Positions 48,901 to 57,900 of a stretch of 64,000 nt of DNA are shown here, one piece after another. Location: positions 186,001 to 250,000 of the forward strand of contig CBDEUC010000002.1 in NCBI GenBank assembly GCA_965243105.1, in the 5' to 3' direction. The DNA is from WLWS01 sp965243105 (lineage in GTDB: Bacteria; Pseudomonadota; Gammaproteobacteria; Eutrophobiales; Eutrophobiaceae). The stretch's first letter is position 1; every line of letters begins with the position of its first letter. The notes below the pieces were generated by a model that saw nothing but the letters and a program-made list of their open reading frames with translations, did not search any database and was not told the origin of the DNA. A program made the position numbers and the translations under genes.

Positions 48901-51900
48901 TTACAACGGTGCGGACAGTTTCGTGGTGCAGGTCACTGACGATGACGGCAACATCGAGACACAGACCATCACGGTGACGGTGAACCAGGTCAATGACCCG
49001 GGCAGTTTTGGTGGCGACACCAGCTTTGCCACCAACGAGGACACGCCGTTTGCGGGCACGGTGACCTTTGCCGACACCGCGGACGGTTTCACCACCCCGA
49101 ACTTTGCCTTGACCAGCGGCCCGAGTAACGGTGGCGTGGTGGTCAACGCCGACGGCACCTTTACCTACACGCCGACCGGCGATTACAACGGTGCGGACAG
49201 TTTCGTGGTGCAGGTCACTGACGATGACGGCAACATCGAGACACAGACCATCACGGTGACGGTGAACCAGGTCAATGACCCGGGCAGTTTTGGTGGCGAC
49301 ACCAGCTTTGCCACCAACGAGGACACGCCGTTTGCGGGCACGGTGACCTTTGCCGACACCGCGGACGGTTTCACCACCCCGAACTTTGCCTTGACCAGCG
49401 GCCCGAGTAACGGTGGCGTGGTGGTCAACGCCGACGGCACCTTTACCTACACGCCGACCGGCGATTACAACGGTGCGGACAGTTTCGTGGTGCAGGTCAC
49501 TGACGATGACGGCAACATCGAGACACAGACCATCACGGTGACGGTGAACCAGGTCAATGACCCGGGCAGTTTTGGTGGCGACACCAGCTTTGCCACCAAC
49601 GAGGACACGCCGTTTGCGGGCACGGTGACCTTTGCCGACACCGCGGACGGTTTCACCACCCCGAACTTTGCCTTGACCAGCGGCCCGAGTAACGGTGGCG
49701 TGGTGGTCAACGCCGACGGCACCTTTACCTACACGCCGACCGGCGATTACAACGGTGCGGACAGTTTCGTGGTGCAGGTCACTGACGATGACGGCAACAT
49801 CGAGACACAGACCATCACGGTGACGGTGAACCAGGTCAATGACCCGGGCAGTTTTGGTGGCGACACCAGCTTTGCCACCAACGAGGACACGCCGTTTGCG
49901 GGCACGGTGACCTTTGCCGACACCGCGGACGGTTTCACCACCCCGAACTTTGCCTTGACCAGCGGCCCGAGTAACGGTGGCGTGGTGGTCAACGCCGACG
50001 GCACCTTTACCTACACGCCGACCGGCGATTACAACGGTGCGGACAGTTTCGTGGTGCAGGTCACTGACGATGACGGCAACATCGAGACACAGACCATCAC
50101 GGTGACGGTGAACCAGGTCAATGACCCGGGCAGTTTTGGTGGCGACACCAGCTTTGCCACCAACGAGGACACGCCGTTTGCGGGCACGGTGACCTTTGCC
50201 GACACCGCGGACGGTTTCACCACCCCGAACTTTGCCTTGACCAGCGGCCCGAGTAACGGTGGCGTGGTGGTCAACGCCGACGGCACCTTTACCTACACGC
50301 CGACCGGCGATTACAACGGTGCGGACAGTTTCGTGGTGCAGGTCACTGACGATGACGGCAACATCGAGACACAGACCATCACGGTGACGGTGAACCAGGT
50401 CAATGACCCGGGCAGTTTTGGTGGCGACCTGAGTGGTGAAGACGGAGGTCCAGCCGTGGGCACGGCGACCTTTGCCGACACCGCGGACGGTTTCACCACC
50501 CCGAACTTTGCGATCAATACGGCGGCGACGAACGGTACTGCGAGTATCAACCCTGCCGGTGACTGGAGCTACACACCCGATGCGGATTTTAACGGTGTTG
50601 ATACCTTCACGATTGAAGTGACGGATGATGATGGGAATACCGAGACACAGGTGATTACGATCACAGTGAACGGGGTAGTAGATGCCTTTAATGACGCGGC
50701 GAGTACGAATATCAACACCCTGGTGAATGTTGATGTCCTGGCTAACGATACTTTTGGTGCCGGCGCAACCATTACCTCGATAGGTGTGCCAACAATGGGT
50801 GGTAGCGCAGTCCTGAATGGCACGACGATTGATTTTACGCCGGGTGGTGGTTTTACCGGTGTGGATACCTTTACTTACACGGTGACCACGGCAGCGGGCG
50901 ACACTGAGACGGCGACGGTGAGCGTGACCGTGACGGATCCAAATGTGCCGGTCTCTTCAGATGATTCAGAAGTCGCCGCAGAAGATAGTGGATTAAACAC
51001 ATATCCGAGTGTGCTTAATAACGACAGCGGTCTTGGAGATGCGCCGATCGTGGTCACTGTAGAGACAGGTGTGTCCAATGGCACACTGGTATTGCGCACA
51101 GACGGGACGTTTGACTACACACCTGATCCTGACTTTAACGGCGTGGATTCGTTTACTTACCGTGCAACAGATAATAACGGTGACTTTGATACGGCCACGG
51201 TCACCATCACGGTGAACCAGGTCAATGACCCGGGCAGTTTTGGTGGCGACACCAGCTTTGCCACCAACGAGGACACGCCGTTTGCGGGCACGGTGACCTT
51301 TGCCGACACCGCGGACGGTTTCACCACCCCGAACTTTGCCTTGACCAGCGGCCCGAGTAACGGTGGCGTGGTGGTCAACGCCGACGGCACCTTTACCTAC
51401 ACGCCGACCGGCGATTACAACGGTGCGGACAGTTTCGTGGTGCAGGTCACTGACGATGACGGCAACATCGAGACACAGACCATCACGGTGACGGTGAACC
51501 AGGTCAATGACCCGGGCAGTTTTGGTGGCGACACCAGCTTTGCCACCAACGAGGACACGCCGTTTGCGGGCACGGTGACCTTTGCCGACACCGCGGACGG
51601 TTTCACCACCCCGAACTTTGCCCTGACCAGCGGCCCGAGTAACGGTGGCGTGGTGGTCAACGCCGACGGCACCTTTACCTACACGCCGACCGGCGATTAC
51701 AACGGTGCGGACAGTTTCGTGGTGCAGGTCACTGACGATGACGGCAACATCGAGACACAGACCATCACGGTGACGGTGAACCAGGTCAATGACCCGGGCA
51801 GTTTTGGTGGCGACACCAGCTTTGCCACCAACGAGGACACGCCGTTTGCGGGCACGGTGACCTTTGCCGACACCGCGGACGGTTTCACCACCCCGAACTT

Positions 51901-54900
51901 TGCCTTGACCAGCGGCCCGAGTAACGGTGGCGTGGTGGTCAACGCCGACGGCACCTTTACCTACACGCCGACCGGCGATTACAACGGTGCGGACAGTTTC
52001 GTGGTGCAGGTCACTGACGATGACGGCAACATCGAGACACAGACCATCACGGTGACGGTGAACCAGGTCAATGACCCGGGCAGTTTTGGTGGCGACACCA
52101 GCTTTGCCACCAACGAGGACACGCCGTTTGCGGGCACGGTGACCTTTGCCGACACCGCGGACGGTTTCACCACCCCGAACTTTGCCTTGACCAGCGGCCC
52201 GAGTAACGGTGGCGTGGTGGTCAACGCCGACGGCACCTTTACCTACACGCCGACCGGCGATTACAACGGTGCGGACAGTTTCGTGGTGCAGGTCACTGAC
52301 GATGACGGCAACATCGAGACACAGACCATCACGGTGACGGTGAACCAGGTCAATGACCCGGGCAGTTTTGGTGGCGACACCAGCTTTGCCACCAACGAGG
52401 ACACGCCGTTTGCGGGCACGGTGACCTTTGCCGACACCGCGGACGGTTTCACCACCCCGAACTTTGCCTTGACCAGCGGCCCGAGTAACGGTGGCGTGGT
52501 GGTCAACGCCGACGGCACCTTTACCTACACGCCGACCGGCGATTACAACGGTGCGGACAGTTTCGTGGTGCAGGTCACTGACGATGACGGCAACATCGAG
52601 ACACAGACCATCACGGTGACGGTGAACCAGGTCAATGACCCGGGCAGTTTTGGTGGCGACACCAGCTTTGCCACCAACGAGGACACGCCGTTTGCGGGCA
52701 CGGTGACCTTTGCCGACACCGCGGACGGTTTCACCACCCCGAACTTTGCCTTGACCAGCGGCCCGAGTAACGGTGGCGTGGTGGTCAACGCCGACGGCAC
52801 CTTTACCTACACGCCGACCGGCGATTACAACGGTGCGGACAGTTTCGTGGTGCAGGTCACTGACGATGACGGCAACATCGAGACACAGACCATCACGGTG
52901 ACGGTGAACCAGGTCAATGACCCGGGCAGTTTTGGTGGCGACACCAGCTTTGCCACCAACGAGGACACGCCGTTTGCGGGCACGGTGACCTTTGCCGACA
53001 CCGCGGACGGTTTCACCACCCCGAACTTTGCCTTGACCAGCGGCCCGAGTAACGGTGGCGTGGTGGTCAACGCCGACGGCACCTTTACCTACACGCCGAC
53101 CGGCGATTACAACGGTGCGGACAGTTTCGTGGTGCAGGTCACTGACGATGACGGCAACATCGAGACACAGACCATCACGGTGACGGTGAACCAGGTCAAT
53201 GACCCGGGCAGTTTTGGTGGCGACACCAGCTTTGCCACCAACGAGGACACGCCGTTTGCGGGCACGGTGACCTTTGCCGACACCGCGGACGGTTTCACCA
53301 CCCCGAACTTTGCCTTGACCAGCGGCCCGAGTAACGGGGGCGTGGTGGTCAACGCCGACGGCACCTTTACCTACACGCCGACCGGCGATTACAACGGTGC
53401 GGACAGTTTCGTGGTGCAGGTCACTGACGATGACGGCAACATCGAGACACAGACCATCACGGTGACGGTGAACCAGGTCAATGACCCGGGCAGTTTTGGT
53501 GGCGACACCAGCTTTGCCACCAACGAGGACACGCCGTTTGCGGGCACGGTGACCTTTGCCGACACCGCGGACGGTTTCACCACCCCGAACTTTGCCTTGA
53601 CCAGCGGCCCGAGTAACGGGGGCGTGGTGGTCAACGCCGACGGCACCTTTACCTACACGCCGACCGGCGATTACAACGGTGCGGACAGTTTCGTGGTGCA
53701 GGTCACTGACGATGACGGCAACATCGAGACACAGACCATCACGGTGACGGTGAACCAGGTCAATGACCCGGGCAGTTTTGGTGGCGACACCAGCTTTGCC
53801 ACCAACGAGGACACGCCGTTTGCGGGCACGGTGACCTTTGCCGACACCGCGGACGGTTTCACCACCCCGAACTTTGCCTTGACCAGCGGCCCGAGTAACG
53901 GGGGCGTGGTGGTCAACGCCGACGGCACCTTTACCTACACGCCGACCGGCGATTACAACGGTGCGGACAGTTTCGTGGTGCAGGTCACTGACGATGACGG
54001 CAACATCGAGACACAGACCATCACGGTGACGGTGAACCAGGTCAATGACCCGGGCAGTTTTGGTGGCGACACCAGCTTTGCCACCAACGAGGACACGCCG
54101 TTTGCGGGCACGGTGACCTTTGCCGACACCGCGGACGGTTTCACCACCCCGAACTTTGCCTTGACCAGCGGCCCGAGTAACGGTGGCGTGGTGGTCAACG
54201 CCGACGGCACCTTTACCTACACGCCGACCGGCGATTACAACGGTGCGGACAGTTTCGTGGTGCAGGTCACTGACGATGACGGCAACATCGAGACACAGAC
54301 CATCACGGTGACGGTGAACCAGGTCAATGACCCGGGCAGTTTTGGTGGCGACACCAGCTTTGCCACCAACGAGGACACGCCGTTTGCGGGCACGGTGACC
54401 TTTGCCGACACCGCGGACGGTTTCACCACCCCGAACTTTGCCTTGACCAGCGGCCCGAGTAACGGTGGCGTGGTGGTCAACGCCGACGGCACCTTTACCT
54501 ACACGCCGACCGGCGATTACAACGGTGCGGACAGTTTCGTGGTGCAGGTCACTGACGATGACGGCAACATCGAGACACAGACCATCACGGTGACGGTGAA
54601 CCAGGTCAATGACCCGGGCAGTTTTGGTGGCGACACCAGCTTTGCCACCAACGAGGACACGCCGTTTGCGGGCACGGTGACCTTTGCCGACACCGCGGAC
54701 GGTTTCACCACCCCGAACTTTGCCTTGACCAGCGGCCCGAGTAACGGTGGCGTGGTGGTCAACGCCGACGGCACCTTTACCTACACGCCGACCGGCGATT
54801 ACAACGGTGCGGACAGTTTCGTGGTGCAGGTCACTGACGATGACGGCAACATCGAGACACAGACCATCACGGTGACGGTGAACCAGGTCAATGACCCGGG

Positions 54901-57900
54901 CAGTTTTGGTGGCGACACCAGCTTTGCCACCAACGAGGACACGCCGTTTGCGGGCACGGTGACCTTTGCCGACACCGCGGACGGTTTCACCACCCCGAAC
55001 TTTGCCTTGACCAGCGGCCCGAGTAACGGTGGCGTGGTGGTCAACGCCGACGGCACCTTTACCTACACGCCGACCGGCGATTACAACGGCGCGGACAGTT
55101 TCGTGGTGCAGGTCACTGACGATGACGGCAACATCGAGACACAGACCATCACGGTGACGGTGAACCAGGTCAATGACCCGGGCAGTTTTGGTGGCGACCT
55201 GAGTGACACCATCAGTGAAGACGGAGGTCCAGCCGTGGGCACGGCGACCTTTGCCGACACCGCGGACGGTTTCACCACCCCGAACTTTGCGATCAATACG
55301 GCGGCGACGAACGGTACTGCGAGTATCAACCCTGCCGGTGACTGGAGCTACACACCCGATGCGGATTTTAACGGTGTTGATACCTTCACGATTGAAGTGA
55401 CGGATGATGATGGGAATACCGAGACACAGGTGATTACGATCACAGTGAACGGGGTAGTAGATGCCTTTAATGACGCGGCGAGTACGAATATCAACACCCT
55501 GGTGAATGTTGATGTCCTGGCTAACGATACTTTTGGTGCCGGCGCAACCATTACCTCGATAGGTGTGCCAACAATGGGTGGTAGCGCAGTCCTGAATGGC
55601 ACGACGATTGATTTTACGCCGGGTGGTGGTTTTACCGGTGTGGATACCTTTACTTACACGGTGACCACGGCAGCGGGCGACACTGAGACGGCGACGGTGA
55701 GCGTGACCGTGACGGATCCAAATATTCCGGCAGCGACAGATGATACAGTCGGCGTAAACGAAGACAGCGGGTTAAACACTTTTGGTACCGTGTTGGCGAA
55801 CGACAGTGGTCTTGGAGATGCGCCGATCGTGGTCACTGTAGAGACAGGTGTGTCCAATGGCACACTGGTATTGCGCACAGACGGGACGTTTGACTACACA
55901 CCTGATCCTGACTTTAACGGCGTGGATTCGTTTACTTACCGTGCAACAGATAATAACGGTGACTTTGATACGGCCACGGTCACCATCACGGTGAACCAGG
56001 TGGACGACCCGGGCAGCTTTGGCGGCGACGTGAGTGACACGATTAACGAGGACGGTGGACCGGCGAATGGTACGGTGACCTTCAGTGATGCGGCAGACGG
56101 TTTCACGACACCCAACTTCAGTATCAGTACGGGTGCGACAAACGGCACGGCGAGTATCAACCCTGCAGGTGACTGGAGTTATACCCCGGATCCGGACTTC
56201 AATGGCATTGACACCTTCACGGTACAGGTCACCGACGATGACGGCAACGTGGAGACACAGACCATCACGGTGACGGTGAACCAGGTGGACGACCCGGGCA
56301 GCTTTGGCGGCGACGTGAGTGACACGATTAACGAGGACGGTGGACCGGCGAATGGTACGGTGACCTTCAGTGATGCGGCAGACGGTTTTACGACACCCAA
56401 CTTCAGTATCAGTACAGGTGCGACAAACGGCACGGCGAGTATCAACCCTGCAGGTGACTGGAGTTATACCCCGGATCCGGACTTCAATGGCATTGACACC
56501 TTCACGGTACAGGTCACCGACGATGACGGCAACGTGGAGACACAGACCATCACGGTGACGGTGAACCAGGTGGACGACCCGGGCAGCTTTGGCGGCGACG
56601 TGAGTGACACGATTAACGAGGACGGTGGACCGGCGAATGGTACGGTGACCTTCAGTGATGCGGCAGACGGTTTCACGACACCCAACTTCAGTATCAGTAC
56701 GGGTGCGACAAACGGCACGGCGAGTATCAACCCTGCAGGTGACTGGAGTTATACCCCGGATCCGGACTTCAATGGCATTGACACCTTCACGGTACAGGTC
56801 ACCGACGATGACGGCAACGTGGAGACACAGACCATCACGGTGACGGTGAACCAGGTGGACGACCCGGGCAGCTTTGGCGGCGACGTGAGTGACACGATTA
56901 ACGAGGACGGTGGACCGGCGAATGGTACGGTGACCTTCAGTGATGCGGCAGACGGTTTTACGACACCCAACTTCAGTATCAGTACAGGTGCGACAAACGG
57001 CACGGCGAGTATCAACCCTGCAGGTGACTGGAGTTATACCCCGGATCCGGACTTCAATGGCATTGACACCTTCACGGTACAGGTCACCGACGATGACGGC
57101 AACGTCGAGACACAGACCATCACGGTGACGGTGAACCAGGTCGATGATCCAACTGTCTTTACCGGAGACAAGGATGGCGCAGGTGATGAAAATGGCGGTG
57201 CGATTAATGGTAGCCTGAGCGTGAGTGACCCGGATGGAATATCCAGCCCAGGATTTACAGTTTCCGGGGCGGCAAGCAACGGTACTGCATCAATCGATCC
57301 GGTAACAGGTTCGTGGACTTATACCCCTAATCCGAACTTCAGTGGAACGGATAGTTTTGCTGTGCAGGTGACGGATGATGCAGGTAACATCGCCACCGAA
57401 GTTATTACCTTGACCGTCAATCCGGTCATAGACCCGGGGACGGGGACGCCCGGTGGTGGTGATGGCGCGAACGATGAGGATCCTGTCATACCAGACCAGC
57501 TGTTTGAGGCAGACCGGCCTGTTGAGTCTATTCCCGGTGCGTCGCAACCTCGTGAAAGTACCGATGCAGGAAGCTTTGCCTCACAGGGATCTGTTCTGGA
57601 CGCGGTTGAAAGTGCTACAAGAGAATTCACGCCAGCTGAATTTGAGGTGGGTGACCAGCTGGCGGATTCCGTGGGATATTTCGATGTAGGAGGTGTAAAA
57701 GGATTCTCGGTAAGCTTTGAATTGACTGAAACACGCAATAGTGGCCCGGCGCAACAGGATAGTGCTTTTCCTCTCAGGATAGGCATCGATAGCGATACCG
57801 ATTCTGATTCCGAGGTCAGCGAAAATGACCAGCTTGTGGTGAGATCACTTCTCAGGGAAAGAACGCTTTATGTAGAAGTAAATTACGTAGTAAATTCTAA

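Noticed and set aside
38273..55168. Evenly spaced direct repeats, CRISPR-like at first glance
   Set aside because: The repeat fills the whole 282-bp period with no spacers, stays in one reading frame, and no cas genes are near.
38209..55329. Regular antisense open frames of about 85 codons, one per 282-bp repeat unit
   Set aside because: They are identical by-products of the sense repeat, restart in every unit, and have no ribosome sites or family resemblance.
57319..57786. 155-codon antisense frame at the 3' part of the giant gene
   Set aside because: Lies wholly inside the clear sense frame and shows no family features.
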